Shown here piece after piece: positions 1 through 8,416 of a stretch of DNA of 64,000 nt. The DNA lies in NCBI GenBank assembly GCA_934446675.1, contig CAKSEL010000004.1, positions 62,001 to 126,000 on the forward strand, written 5' to 3'. Origin of the DNA: an uncultured Eubacteriales bacterium (GTDB taxonomy: Bacteria > Bacillota > Clostridia > Oscillospirales > CAG-382). A program made the position numbers and the translations under genes. How positions within the stretch are numbered: the first letter of the stretch is position 1; every line of letters begins with the position of its first letter. Below the pieces are notes generated by a model, which had not been told where the DNA came from, did no database searches, and was given only the letters and a program-made list of their open reading frames with translations.

Positions 1-1645
1 TTTTATCGGACTTTGCGCTTTGCTTTTCAAGCTTTGCAGCCTCTTTTTCGGCTTTCTTTCTGTCCTCTTCAAGACGTGCGAAAAATTCCTTTTCGTCAAT
101 TCTCATAAACAGAGGCGAAGGCGCAGGATTTACCTTAAAATCATCTCCGTAATCAAATCCGAACTTTTCGGCGTCGCTCCAGTTCTCGATTTTAAGCTGA
201 AGCTTGTTTTCGGGCGAGCAGATCTGCGTCATTATCTTTTCCGCCGAGTCCGGAATTAGCGGATACAGCATTACTGCGCATATTCTTATACCCTCTATGA
301 GATTATACATAACCGTCTTTAATCTCGGATATCTGCTCTCGTCCTTGCCGAGAACCCACGGCGCGGTTTCATCGACATATTTGTTAAGGCGTCTGAGAAC
401 CGCCATAATCTCGTCCGCAGCGTCAGCCATATGCAGCGTTTCGATACATTCGGTAACTTTTTTGAATCCGTTTTCGACTGCGGAAATCAGGTCTTTGTCG
501 ATATCCTCTTTTTCATCGGGAGCATATACAACGCCGCCGAAATATTTGTTCGCCATTGCGGCGGTTCTGTTTACAAGGTTTCCGAGAGTGTTTACAAGGT
601 CGGAATTATACTTTGCGACAAGCATTTCGTATGTTATGCTGCCGTCGTTGAGATAAGGCATTTCGGAAAGCACGTAGTATCTTACGGCGTCCGTTCCCAT
701 AAGATCCGCAAGATAATCTGCGTACATTACGTTTCCGCGCGATTTGCTCATCTTATCCATGCCCGAAAGCAGCCACGGATGACCGAATATCTGTTTCGGC
801 AGCGGTTCTCCGAGAGCCATAAGTATACAGGGCCAGTAAATTGTGTGGAATCTTAAAATATCCTTGCCGATTATCTGAAGATCCGCGGGCCAGTACTTTT
901 TATAAAGCTCGCCCTTTTCGTCAACGTCGTATCCGAGAGCAGTGATATAGTTTGAAAGCGCGTCTATCCAGACATATATTACGTTGCCGGGATCGAATTC
1001 TATCGGAACTCCCCACTTAAATGTGGAGCGCGAAACGCACAGATCCTGTACACCGGGCTTTATGAAGTTATTTATCATTTCCTTTTTGCGCGCTTCGGGA
1101 ACAATAAAATCGGGGTGGGATTCTATATAATCTTCGAGAGGCTTCTGATATTTTGAAAGTTTTAAAAAATATGCAGCCTCTTTTGCGCGCGTTACGGGTC
1201 TGCCGCAATCGGGGCACTTGCCGTCCGACGCCTGAGTATCCGTCCAGAACGACTCGCAGGGTGTGCAGTACCAGCCCTCATATTCGCCCTTATATATATC
1301 GCCGTTGTCGTAGAGCTTTTTGAATATGTGCTGAACCGCCTTTACGTGATAGCCGTCGGTCGTGCGGATAAATTTATCGTAGCTTATGTTCATCTTTTTC
1401 CAGATGTTTTTCATCTCGCCGGTAATTCCGTCAACGTACTGCTGAGGCTGTATGCCCTTTTCGGCTGCGGCATTCTCTATCTTCTGTCCGTGCTCGTCGG
1501 CACCCGTAAGCATATATACGTCATAACCGCACATTCTCTTATATCTCGCCACGCAGTCGGTCAGAATAAGCTCATAGGTGTTTCCTATATGCGGCTTACT
1601 CGACGTATACGGTATTGCGGTAGTCAAATAATACTTCTGTTTCAT
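1..1645 (-). CDS. metG: Methionyl-tRNA synthetase (3' end outside window)
   Basis: Charges tRNA-Met with methionine in the cytoplasm. The reading frame starts with ATG at 1645, behind AGAAAGGAC, and runs off the left edge, so only about 548 codons are visible. The class I signature HIGN lies near residue 19. A four-cysteine zinc knuckle (CTPC...CPDC) and the KMSKS loop (DKMSKSRGN) follow in the expected order. The visible end (AEKEAAKLEKQSAKSDK) looks like the charged linker that precedes the C-terminal tRNA-binding domain of longer bacterial MetRS, so that domain probably lies outside. It is the last gene seen of a minus-strand run with the membrane protein and nagA. Identification is secure. 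Confidence 0.95.
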   Translation of the reverse strand, partial: MKQKYYLTTAIPYTSSKPHIGNTYELILTDCVARYKRMCGYDVYMLTGADEHGQKIENAAAEKGIQPQQYVDGITGEMKNIWKKMNISYDKFIRTTDGYHVKAVQHIFKKLYDNGDIYKGEYEGWYCTPCESFWTDTQASDGKCPDCGRPVTRAKEAAYFLKLSKYQKPLEDYIESHPDFIVPEARKKEMINNFIKPGVQDLCVSRSTFKWGVPIEFDPGNVIYVWIDALSNYITALGYDVDEKGELYKKYWPADLQIIGKDILRFHTIYWPCILMALGEPLPKQIFGHPWLLSGMDKMSKSRGNVMYADYLADLMGTDAVRYYVLSEMPYLNDGSITYEMLVAKYNSDLVNTLGNLVNRTAAMANKYFGGVVYAPDEKEDIDKDLISAVENGFKKVTECIETLHMADAADEIMAVLRRLNKYVDETAPWVLGKDESRYPRLKTVMYNLIEGIRICAVMLYPLIPDSAEKIMTQICSPENKLQLKIENWSDAEKFGFDYGDDFKVNPAPSPLFMRIDEKEFFARLEEDRKKAEKEAAKLEKQSAKSDK

Positions 1646-1677
1646 ATTTATGTTTGTCCTTTCTGAAAAAGAGTGTT

Positions 1678-2712
1678 TTACTGATTAACGGCGCCGTCGC
1701 CGGAGTCTTGCGGATTCCTGTTTTCCTCGTCCGCGTCTGTTTGGTCTGCAATGTCAGAACACTGAGCGTCACATTCTCCGGTTCCGTCATTTTCCGCATT
1801 GTCCGGGAAATTATTATCCGCAGATTCGCAGATACGTCTTAATTCTTCAAACGTACCGGCACCTTTTGCCCTTCCCGTGTATTCATACGTGTTTTCAAAC
1901 ATTGTGCAGTACAGCCTGTCCGTGCTTTCGTCTCCGAACGCGTTTTCGTAGAGATATTCCGACATATACACAAGCGTCAGCAAAAAGTAAGGCAGAGTAT
2001 ACGCCACAAGCAAAAATCCGAGCGTAAAAAGCGACATCACAAAAAGTGGCACAAAGCTCAGAGCGCACAAAAGTATCTCGCCGCGGCTTGTTCTGCACGC
2101 GCTTTTCGCCATGAGAAAGCAGGCAGGTATATCGTCGCTGTCAAGCCTTACGGCAAAATACAGCCCGATAAGATTATCGGCATTTGCCGCCATTCCGAGA
2201 AGCACGGCAATTACAAGCAGTATGTTAAGTCCGAGATTGCTTACGTCAATGCCGTACATATCGTATCCGTAAAGCGAGGAATCGTAAAAGTAACTGCGGT
2301 AAACCCAGAGGGCAATCGCAGGAAGAAATCCCGGTATGCAGCGCAGAACAAAGCAGATAAATATTCTGTATGCGCGCGAAATTCCGAAATCGCTGCCGAA
2401 CGGCGCAAATACGTCGCTTACCTCGCATTTTTCCTTTTTTACCGCCTTGTACTCAAAATAAAACATTCCGACAACAAGCGGAACCGTTACAAACAGCGAC
2501 AGAAACGTATAAAACGCAGGAAAAATATAGATATAATCGGAGTTTATCCCGATATTTGCCAAAAGGTCATACAGAGAATATCCGAACCCCGTAAGTCCGG
2601 AAAACAAAGCCGTAATTATCAGAAACGCAAGCGTCTGGGTGACCCAGTCAGAAAGCAGCTTTTTGCGCGCGGCGCTTTTAAAGTATTGTCTTTGTGTGCG
2701 TGTAATGTTCAT
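1678..2712 (-). CDS. Multipass membrane protein, DUF975-like
   Basis: A 344-residue integral membrane protein of unknown function. After a short polar head (MNITRTQRQYFKSAARKKLL) there are about six hydrophobic segments. The last 80 residues form an acidic, Asp/Asn-rich cytoplasmic tail. The overall layout resembles the DUF975 family of Firmicute membrane proteins; this is a resemblance, not a secure assignment. Start choice: ATG at 2712 is preferred, although GGAGG sits about 29 bases upstream and directly abuts an in-frame GTG (2742), so the true start is uncertain. It lies between nagA and metG on the same strand, with 33 bases to metG, and may be cotranscribed with it. Confidence 0.6.
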   Translation of the reverse strand: MNITRTQRQYFKSAARKKLLSDWVTQTLAFLIITALFSGLTGFGYSLYDLLANIGINSDYIYIFPAFYTFLSLFVTVPLVVGMFYFEYKAVKKEKCEVSDVFAPFGSDFGISRAYRIFICFVLRCIPGFLPAIALWVYRSYFYDSSLYGYDMYGIDVSNLGLNILLVIAVLLGMAANADNLIGLYFAVRLDSDDIPACFLMAKSACRTSRGEILLCALSFVPLFVMSLFTLGFLLVAYTLPYFLLTLVYMSEYLYENAFGDESTDRLYCTMFENTYEYTGRAKGAGTFEELRRICESADNNFPDNAENDGTGECDAQCSDIADQTDADEENRNPQDSGDGAVNQ

Positions 2713-2820
2713 TATCTGTCTGCCGTGGAATTTACGGCGCACCTCCGTCTGATTTTTTCTGCATACGGTTATTATTTGCAGAAAAAGAGGTTTTGTTTCA
2801 CTGATGTGTAATTTTTATCC

Positions 2821-3966
2821 TTAAAGCACTATCTTTCCGCCGCAGACGGTATGCAGCAGCTTTCCGTCCCTTGAAAACAGTGCAAAATCGGCGCGCTTTC
2901 CGGGTTCTATGCTTCCGCAGATGTCATATATTCCGACTGCCTTTGCAGGATTTGCGCTTGCGCACTTTACAGCCTCGTCAAGCGTTACTCCGCAGAAATG
3001 CGCGTAATTCAGAACGCCGTCGCAGAGTTTCAATGAGCTTCCGGCAAGCACTCCCGAATCTACGGTAACAATTTTACCGTCCTTTACGCAGACGTCCTCT
3101 CCCGCGCTCTTTAATACTCCGTCGCGCTCGTCGCAGCCGGCAAGTATTATGGAATCGGTTATGAGAACCGCTTTGTCCTGTCCCTTTGCTTTTGAAAACA
3201 GCTTTACGGCAGTCTGGTGAACATGAAGTCCGTCGCAGATTATCTCGGCAAAAACGTCCTCGGCAAGAGCCGCTCCGAGAAGTCCAGGATTTCTGTGATG
3301 CAGCTGATTCATGGCGTTGAACGTGTGGGTTATGCAGTCAGCGCCGAGATTTATGGCTTTAAGCGAGGTATCGGTGTCTGCTGCGGAATGTCCGAGAGTT
3401 ATCATAACTCCGAGCTTTTTACATTCCTTTATGAAATCAAGCGCGCCCGGAAGTTCGGGTGCAAGTGTCATTCTTATTCTAAGTCCGTCTGCGCACTCTA
3501 TGATTTTTTTCACAAGCCCGATGTCGGGAAGTTTAAGCAGCGCCTCGTTGTGAGCGCCTCTTTTTTCGTGCGACAGAAACGGTCCCTCTATGTGTATGCC
3601 GTCGTAGTGTACCTTTGTCACAAGCTTTGAAGCGGCGGCAATGTTCTTTACGGCGGTAAGTATATTTTCTTCGGTTTCGGTCGTGGTTGTGGGAAATACG
3701 CTGGTTACTCCGCAGGAGCTGTACCAGTTTTCAAGCTTTACGGCGTCGTCAGTGCTGCACTGAGTAAAATCTGTTTTTTTTGCTCCGTGCGTGTGTATGT
3801 CGCAGAGTCCGGGATAAAGCACGCCCGAAAGTCCGTCGAGAACAATGTCGGCGCTTTTTCCGCACTCGCCGTACCCGACTTCCGTTATCTTTTCGTTTTC
3901 TATACACACATATCCGCCGCACTCTGTCTCTTCACAGCTGAATGCGACGTTTTTTATAAGTATCAT
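2821..3966 (-). CDS. nagA: N-acetylglucosamine-6-phosphate deacetylase
   Basis: Removes the acetyl group from GlcNAc-6-phosphate to give GlcN-6-phosphate, in amino sugar catabolism and cell-wall recycling. The 381-residue length is normal. Metal and catalytic signatures of the amidohydrolase fold are present in order: HTHG near residue 58, EGPFLSHEKRGAHN, LGHSAAD, THTFNAM, and the late catalytic Asp in VLITDS. Start ATG 3966 follows GGAGGTAC at good distance. No nagB or sugar transporter is adjacent, so it appears to act as a stand-alone recycling gene. The 108-bp repeat array begins about 55 bases upstream of its start. Confidence 0.93.
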   Translation of the reverse strand: MILIKNVAFSCEETECGGYVCIENEKITEVGYGECGKSADIVLDGLSGVLYPGLCDIHTHGAKKTDFTQCSTDDAVKLENWYSSCGVTSVFPTTTTETEENILTAVKNIAAASKLVTKVHYDGIHIEGPFLSHEKRGAHNEALLKLPDIGLVKKIIECADGLRIRMTLAPELPGALDFIKECKKLGVMITLGHSAADTDTSLKAINLGADCITHTFNAMNQLHHRNPGLLGAALAEDVFAEIICDGLHVHQTAVKLFSKAKGQDKAVLITDSIILAGCDERDGVLKSAGEDVCVKDGKIVTVDSGVLAGSSLKLCDGVLNYAHFCGVTLDEAVKCASANPAKAVGIYDICGSIEPGKRADFALFSRDGKLLHTVCGGKIVL

Positions 3967-4020
3967 GCAAATGTACCTCCGTACAAGATGTTTGCCGGAT
4001 ATTTGATAATTTGAGCTGCG

Positions 4021-4470
4021 TTCTTTCGCAGATTGCTGTAATCTCGGGACAGCAAGTCTGAAAGCAACTTGGTTCTTCAGCCGGTTTGTAAGTTCCGCCG
4101 CGAAGTAAGCAAAAGTTCTTCGGTTACTTTCTTTCGCAGATTTATGTTATACCAAAACAGCAAGTTTTATATAAAAAAGCTTTTTATCCCGAATAAACAG
4201 TCTATCCGCGAAGCAAGTAAAAGTTCTTCGGTTACTTTCTTTCGCAGATTTATGTTATACCAAAACAGCAAGTTTTATATAAAAAAGCTTTTTATCCCGA
4301 ATAAACAGTCTATCCGCGAAGCAAGTAAAAGTTCTTTGGTTACTTTCTTTCGCGAATTTATGTTATGCCAAAACAGCAAGTTTGAAACCAACTTGGTTCT
4401 TCAGCCAATTTGTAAGTTCCGCCGCGAAGCTAGCAAAAGTTCTTTGGTTACTTTCTTTCAATAAAGTAAC
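4021..4470. repeat. Tandem repeat array, 108-bp period, about 4.2 copies
   Basis: Units begin at 4111, 4219, 4327 and 4435 (the AAAAGTTCTT anchor), exactly 108 bp apart, and the period extends left to TTCTTTCGCAGATT at 4021. Every unit shares a first half containing GGTTACTTTCTTTCG and an AAAACAGCAAG block. The second half exists in two versions: version A (AACTTGGTTCTTCAGCC...) at 4051-4110 and 4375-4434, version B (ATAAAAAAGCTTTTTATCC...) in the two central units, giving an A-B-B-A order. The last copy ends in GTTACTTT-8-AAAGTAAC (4447-4470), a hairpin touching the pth stop codon. The array fills the nagA-pth gap; no credible gene lies in it. Confidence 0.9.
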
Positions 4471-5109
4471 TCAAGAAGGTGACCCATTGTATAAGTTCAT
4501 AGCGTCGGCAATTTTCCCGGAAGAAATAAGTTCGGACGCGGATAAAACCTTGTCAAACTCGGCAAAAAGAGTTTTCTGTTCTGCGTCGGTAAATTTCGAG
4601 AGTACCCAGTCGGCAAGATCCATGTCGGCATAAGGCTTTGCGCCGACTCCGACTTTTATGCGCGGAAACGCGTCGCTGCCGAGATGCGAAATTATGGACT
4701 TTATGCCGTTGTGACCGCCGTCGCTGCCTTTTTTGCGTATACGCAGCCTTCCGACGTCAAGGGATATGTCGTCGTAAATAACCGTAATGTTTTCGGGAGG
4801 TATTTTGTAGAAATTCGCAGCCTCGGCAACTGCCTCTCCCGAATTGTTCATAAAGGTCTGCGGAAGCATGAGCAGGGTTCTCTTTCCGCCCGATATGCAC
4901 TCTCCGACAAGCGCTTTGAACTTTACGCGGTCGATTTTTGCGTTCTTTTTCTGAGAAATATAGTCAAGTGAAAGAAACCCCGCATTGTGGCGCGTAAGCC
5001 TGTATTTGTCACCGGGATTGCCCAGTCCTACTATCATGTGCGTTACCGGCACTCCGGCACTGCCTGATTCTTTCTGCTCTATCTGCTTAAAAAGCGAAAA
5101 TATATCCAT
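4471..5109 (-). CDS. pth: Peptidyl-tRNA hydrolase
   Basis: Releases tRNA from stalled peptidyl-tRNA in the cytoplasm. The family core starts at MIVGLGNPG and continues with the catalytic His region (RLTRHNAGF), the QTFMNNSGEAV loop, DDISLDVGRLRIR and GSDGGHNGIKS. At 212 residues it is about 20 longer than usual because of a 24-residue polar N-terminal extension. The ATG at 5109 with GGAG eleven bases upstream supports this start, but initiation nearer the core is not excluded. It is the last gene of the rimO-pgsA-cysE-cysS-mrnC run. Its stop codon directly abuts the 108-bp repeat array, whose terminal hairpin could act as its 3' end. Confidence 0.92.
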   Translation of the reverse strand: MDIFSLFKQIEQKESGSAGVPVTHMIVGLGNPGDKYRLTRHNAGFLSLDYISQKKNAKIDRVKFKALVGECISGGKRTLLMLPQTFMNNSGEAVAEAANFYKIPPENITVIYDDISLDVGRLRIRKKGSDGGHNGIKSIISHLGSDAFPRIKVGVGAKPYADMDLADWVLSKFTDAEQKTLFAEFDKVLSASELISSGKIADAMNLYNGSPS

Positions 5110-5150
5110 GTTTTATAAAACTCCGGGTGTTATATGCATTTTTTGCGCTG

Positions 5151-5603
5151 TCATACGCTTTGATTTATACCGAAAGCCGCCGAAAATAGCTGTTTTATGC
5201 GCTCATTCTGTCCGAAAACATAAAGATAACCGAACAGCGCCTCAAGTCCCGTCGCTCTGCGGTACTGTATTATATCGCCGTGATTGGGCGAAAAGTGCGT
5301 TTTTGCATTTCTGCCGCGCTTGAAAACCGCGGTTTCCTTTTCCGAAAGCAAAGGCAGTATGCGTTCGGCAGCGTCGCTCTGTGCCTCACACGTTACATAC
5401 GCCTTCGACGCTCTTACAAGTCCTCCCGGCTTTACCTCGCCGCTCAGATGAAGTACCGCGTCGCGCGCAAGCAGCTCCATGCAGGCGTCGCCTATATATG
5501 CAAGCGTCAATACTCCGTAGCTGTCGGGATTCTTGTCCGCGCCGAACAGCAAAAGTCCGCCGTTTAAAGCGCCGCTCTCAAGGCTTTCGGTATTGTTGTC
5601 CAT
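5151..5603 (-). CDS. mrnC: Mini-ribonuclease III
   Basis: A 150-residue RNase III-type nuclease domain without the double-stranded RNA-binding domain, which is the hallmark of Mini-III, the enzyme that matures 23S rRNA ends in Firmicutes. The RNase III signature is seen as LAYIGDACMELLAR, and the family motif SPNHGDIIQYRRATGLEALFGYLY follows near the C-terminus. Start ATG 5603 lies 4 bases after the cysS stop, and cysS-mrnC adjacency is the usual Firmicute order. An upstream in-frame codon inside cysS (5648) is less likely as the start. Confidence 0.9.
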   Translation of the reverse strand: MDNNTESLESGALNGGLLLFGADKNPDSYGVLTLAYIGDACMELLARDAVLHLSGEVKPGGLVRASKAYVTCEAQSDAAERILPLLSEKETAVFKRGRNAKTHFSPNHGDIIQYRRATGLEALFGYLYVFGQNERIKQLFSAAFGINQSV

Positions 5604-5607
5604 GTTC

Positions 5608-7056
5608 TTACACACGCTTCCACTTGGGGCCGTTCGGCGTATCCTCAATCACTATTCCGCGCGCTTTAAGCTCGTCTCTTATTCTGTCAGCCTCGGCATA
5701 GTTCTTTGCTTTCTTTGCGTCGGTTCGCTTTGCGACAAGCTCTTCTATTTCCGCGTCGTCGGAATTTCCGGCGCTTTCTTTTTTCTCAAATCCGAACAGC
5801 GCAAGCATATCCGTATATATCTCCCACGCCTTGTTCAGAAATTCCGCGGAAAGATTTTCGTTTGCAAGCGCACGGTTAATGTCGCGCGTAAGCTCAAATA
5901 CGGCGGCTATTCCGTCGGCTGTGTTGAAATCGTTGTCGAGCGCGTCGCACATCTGCTTTCTTCTGCCTTCAAAAGCGCAGAGCAGATTCTTTTCTTCATC
6001 TGAAAGAGAACGCGGAACATCATTTGCCGCAGCCTTTATTCTGAAACCGAGATTTTCCTCGCAGGTATGCAGTCTTTCAAGCGAAACCTTTGCCTGATGC
6101 ATTGCCTCCTCGGAATAGTTTACCGGACTTCTGTAATGAGCCGATATGATAAAGAAACGTATTGTTTCATATCCGTACTTTGCCGCGGCATCCCTTACCT
6201 TAAAGGATATGCCGGACTTTGACATCTTTACGCCGTCGGTAAGTATATATGCGTTATGAAGCCAGATTCTCGTAAATGTAGGATCCGTGCAGCCGCAGCA
6301 GCTGTTATAGCTTTCGGACTGCGCAATCTCGTTTTCATGGTGCGGAAACGCAAGGTCTTCTCCGCCTGCGTGTATATCTATATTCGCGCCGAGATATTTT
6401 CTCGACATTGCCGAGCACTCTATATGCCAGCCCGGTCTGCCCTTTCCCCAGGGCGATTCCCAGTACGGCTCTCCCGGCTTTGCGGCTTTCCATACGGCAA
6501 AATCAAGCGGATCTTCCTTTATATCCGAAACGTCTATTCTCGCGCCGCTTTCAAGGTCGTCTATATTCTTATGCGACAGCTTTCCGTAACCCTTGAATTT
6601 ACGCGTTCTGAAATATACGTCCTTATCCTCGCTTTTTCCGTCGGGACTTACGGCATACGCATATCCGCCCTCTTCGAGCTTCTTTACCATTTCTATGATT
6701 TCGGGAATATTCTCGGTTGCTCTCGGGTGGTGCGTCGCCTTTTTTATTCCAAGACCTTCAGCGTCTGTGAAATATTCCTTTATATATTTTTCCGCAACCT
6801 CTTTTACGGTCGTGCCCTCGGCGTTTGCTCTCTTTATGAGCTTATCGTCAATGTCGGTAAAGTTCTGAGTAAAGTTTACCTTATATCCTCTGTATTCAAG
6901 GTATCTGCGCAGAAAATCAAAAATTACAAAGCATCTTGCGTTTCCGACATGGAAAAAGTCATACACCGTCGGGCCGCAGGTATACATCTTTACGGTATCT
7001 CCGTCGAGAGGCTTGAGTTCCTCAAGCTGTTTTGTCATGGAATTATAGAGTTTCAT
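5608..7056 (-). CDS. cysS: Cysteinyl-tRNA synthetase
   Basis: Charges tRNA-Cys in the cytoplasm. The 482-residue length is typical. The class I signature appears as HVGNAR after the zinc-binding TCGPTVYD segment; further zinc ligands are in IECSAMS and the GGEDLAFPHHENE block; the KMSKS loop is KMSKSGIS. The C-terminal DALR-like helical region and a lysine-rich anticodon-binding tail are present. It sits between cysE and mrnC, joining cysteine synthesis, cysteine charging and rRNA processing, as often found in clostridia and bacilli. No T-box leader is visible upstream, so expression probably follows the rimO promoter. Confidence 0.96.
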   Translation of the reverse strand: MKLYNSMTKQLEELKPLDGDTVKMYTCGPTVYDFFHVGNARCFVIFDFLRRYLEYRGYKVNFTQNFTDIDDKLIKRANAEGTTVKEVAEKYIKEYFTDAEGLGIKKATHHPRATENIPEIIEMVKKLEEGGYAYAVSPDGKSEDKDVYFRTRKFKGYGKLSHKNIDDLESGARIDVSDIKEDPLDFAVWKAAKPGEPYWESPWGKGRPGWHIECSAMSRKYLGANIDIHAGGEDLAFPHHENEIAQSESYNSCCGCTDPTFTRIWLHNAYILTDGVKMSKSGISFKVRDAAAKYGYETIRFFIISAHYRSPVNYSEEAMHQAKVSLERLHTCEENLGFRIKAAANDVPRSLSDEEKNLLCAFEGRRKQMCDALDNDFNTADGIAAVFELTRDINRALANENLSAEFLNKAWEIYTDMLALFGFEKKESAGNSDDAEIEELVAKRTDAKKAKNYAEADRIRDELKARGIVIEDTPNGPKWKRV

Positions 7057-7102
7057 GCTGTTTTATCCTTTCAGCCGTTAAAAATTTACGGCTTTTGATT
7101 AT

Positions 7103-7774
7103 TTATTCTTCCGTCTTACCTTTGTTTCCGTCCGTTTTTGCCTCTTCAAGCTGCTTTTCAAGGTTATCTATACGGCGGTAAAGCTTGCAAAGCTCCTGCG
7201 ATACGGGATCGGGTATATGAATCTGGTCAAGGTCGTTGCAGACTGTCTTTTTCTTGGCGTCACCGGTATATATTATCCTTGCCGGAACACCGACTGCCGT
7301 TGCGTTTTCGGGCACCGTATCGAGTACGACGGCGCCTGCCGCGATCTTTGCGTTATCGCCGACAGTGAAAGGTCCGAGCACCTTTGCTCCCGAACCTACC
7401 ATTACGTTATTGCCTATTGTCGGGTGGCGCTTTCCGGTATGCTTTCCGGTGCCGCCGAGCGTTACGCCCTGATATATGGTGCAGTTATCCCCGACAACGG
7501 CGGTTTCGCCTATTACAACGCCCATTCCGTGGTCAATGAGTAAACCTCTGCCAATCGTTGCGCCGGGGTGTATTTCAATTCCGGTCTTATGGCGTGCGTG
7601 CTGAGATACCCAGCGCGCTATAAATTTCATATTGTGCTTAAAAAACCAATGCGCGATTCTGTGATATATCACGGCGTGAAGTCCCGAATAGAGAAAGAAC
7701 ACCTCTGCACCGTTTCTCGCAGCCGGATCTCTGTCGCGTATGGCTTTTATATCATATCTGAGATTATCAAACAA
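7103..7774 (-). CDS. cysE: Serine O-acetyltransferase
   Basis: Transfers acetyl from acetyl-CoA to serine, the first step of cysteine synthesis. The 223-residue protein has the helical N-terminal SAT domain followed by a left-handed beta-helix of hexapeptide repeats (from HPGATIGRGLLIDHG to AAGAVVLDTVPENATAVG). The catalytic His/Asp pair lies in LIDHGMGVVIGE and the substrate loop in TGKRHP. A C-terminal coiled, charged tail follows (LEKQLEEAKTDGNKGK). It is located 46 bases upstream of cysS on the same strand, supporting a shared cysteine supply role. Confidence 0.95.
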   Translation of the reverse strand: MFDNLRYDIKAIRDRDPAARNGAEVFFLYSGLHAVIYHRIAHWFFKHNMKFIARWVSQHARHKTGIEIHPGATIGRGLLIDHGMGVVIGETAVVGDNCTIYQGVTLGGTGKHTGKRHPTIGNNVMVGSGAKVLGPFTVGDNAKIAAGAVVLDTVPENATAVGVPARIIYTGDAKKKTVCNDLDQIHIPDPVSQELCKLYRRIDNLEKQLEEAKTDGNKGKTEE

Positions 7775-7800
7775 AATGCATTTCTCCCAAAAGTTAATTT

Positions 7801-8391
7801 TTACATTGTTATGTATTTTTTATACGCTTTGAAGTAAAGCGCGCCGGAATAAAGAGTAAAGAATATGACGACTGCCATACAGATATACGTAAGCGGTCTG
7901 TAAGTTACGAAAAAGTCCGAGAAAGAGAGGATCATGGGTTCGAGTATGAGAAGTTCTATGAAAATACACTGAGAGAACGTCTTTATCTTACCCGGCATTG
8001 CGGCTGCTATTACAATGTGCTCGGCGTTTACCGCAACAAGTCTCATGGACGTTACGGCAAATTCTCTGAAAACAACGATTATCGTCGTAATTACAAGCCA
8101 GAGTCTCATTTCCTCAAACGCGTATATTGACGCTATGAGCGCGCCGATAACCATGAACTTATCGGCAAGAGGATCCATAAACTTTCCGAAATTTGTGATG
8201 AGATTATATTTTCTCGCTATTTTTCCGTCGGCAAAATCCGTCACCGCCGAGAGAAAGAAAACCACCGCCGACACTATATAAAGCGGCACTTTTATATCTT
8301 CGTTTCCGAGTGCGTTCGGAAGCATAAGACATACTACGAAAATCGGAACCATACATATGCGGAGTATTGTGAGTTTATTCGGCAAATTCAT
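7801..8391 (-). CDS. pgsA: CDP-diacylglycerol-glycerol-3-phosphate 3-phosphatidyltransferase
   Basis: Makes phosphatidylglycerol phosphate in the membrane. The CDP-alcohol phosphotransferase signature D-G-x2-A-R-x8-G-x3-D-x3-D is visible (FADGKIARKYNLITNFGKFMDPLADK), and the 196 residues carry about six membrane segments. Start ATG 8391 (MNLPNKLTILRI) follows AGGAAAG; a GTG three codons earlier is less well placed. It is 25 bases downstream of rimO and 26 bases upstream of cysE. The rimO-pgsA order is common in Firmicutes. Confidence 0.94.
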   Translation of the reverse strand: MNLPNKLTILRICMVPIFVVCLMLPNALGNEDIKVPLYIVSAVVFFLSAVTDFADGKIARKYNLITNFGKFMDPLADKFMVIGALIASIYAFEEMRLWLVITTIIVVFREFAVTSMRLVAVNAEHIVIAAAMPGKIKTFSQCIFIELLILEPMILSFSDFFVTYRPLTYICMAVVIFFTLYSGALYFKAYKKYITM

Positions 8392-8416
8392 AAATAACAC
8401 TTTCCTTTCCTTTTAC

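Noticed and set aside
4069..4464. A 131-codon plus-strand open frame with internal 36-residue repeats
   Set aside because: The frame stays open only because the DNA repeat unit is 108 bp, a multiple of three. It has no ribosome binding site, starts with TTG inside the repeat and resembles no protein.
4021..4470. CRISPR array
   Set aside because: The period is 108 bp with near-identical whole units; there are no short repeats with unique spacers and no cas genes.
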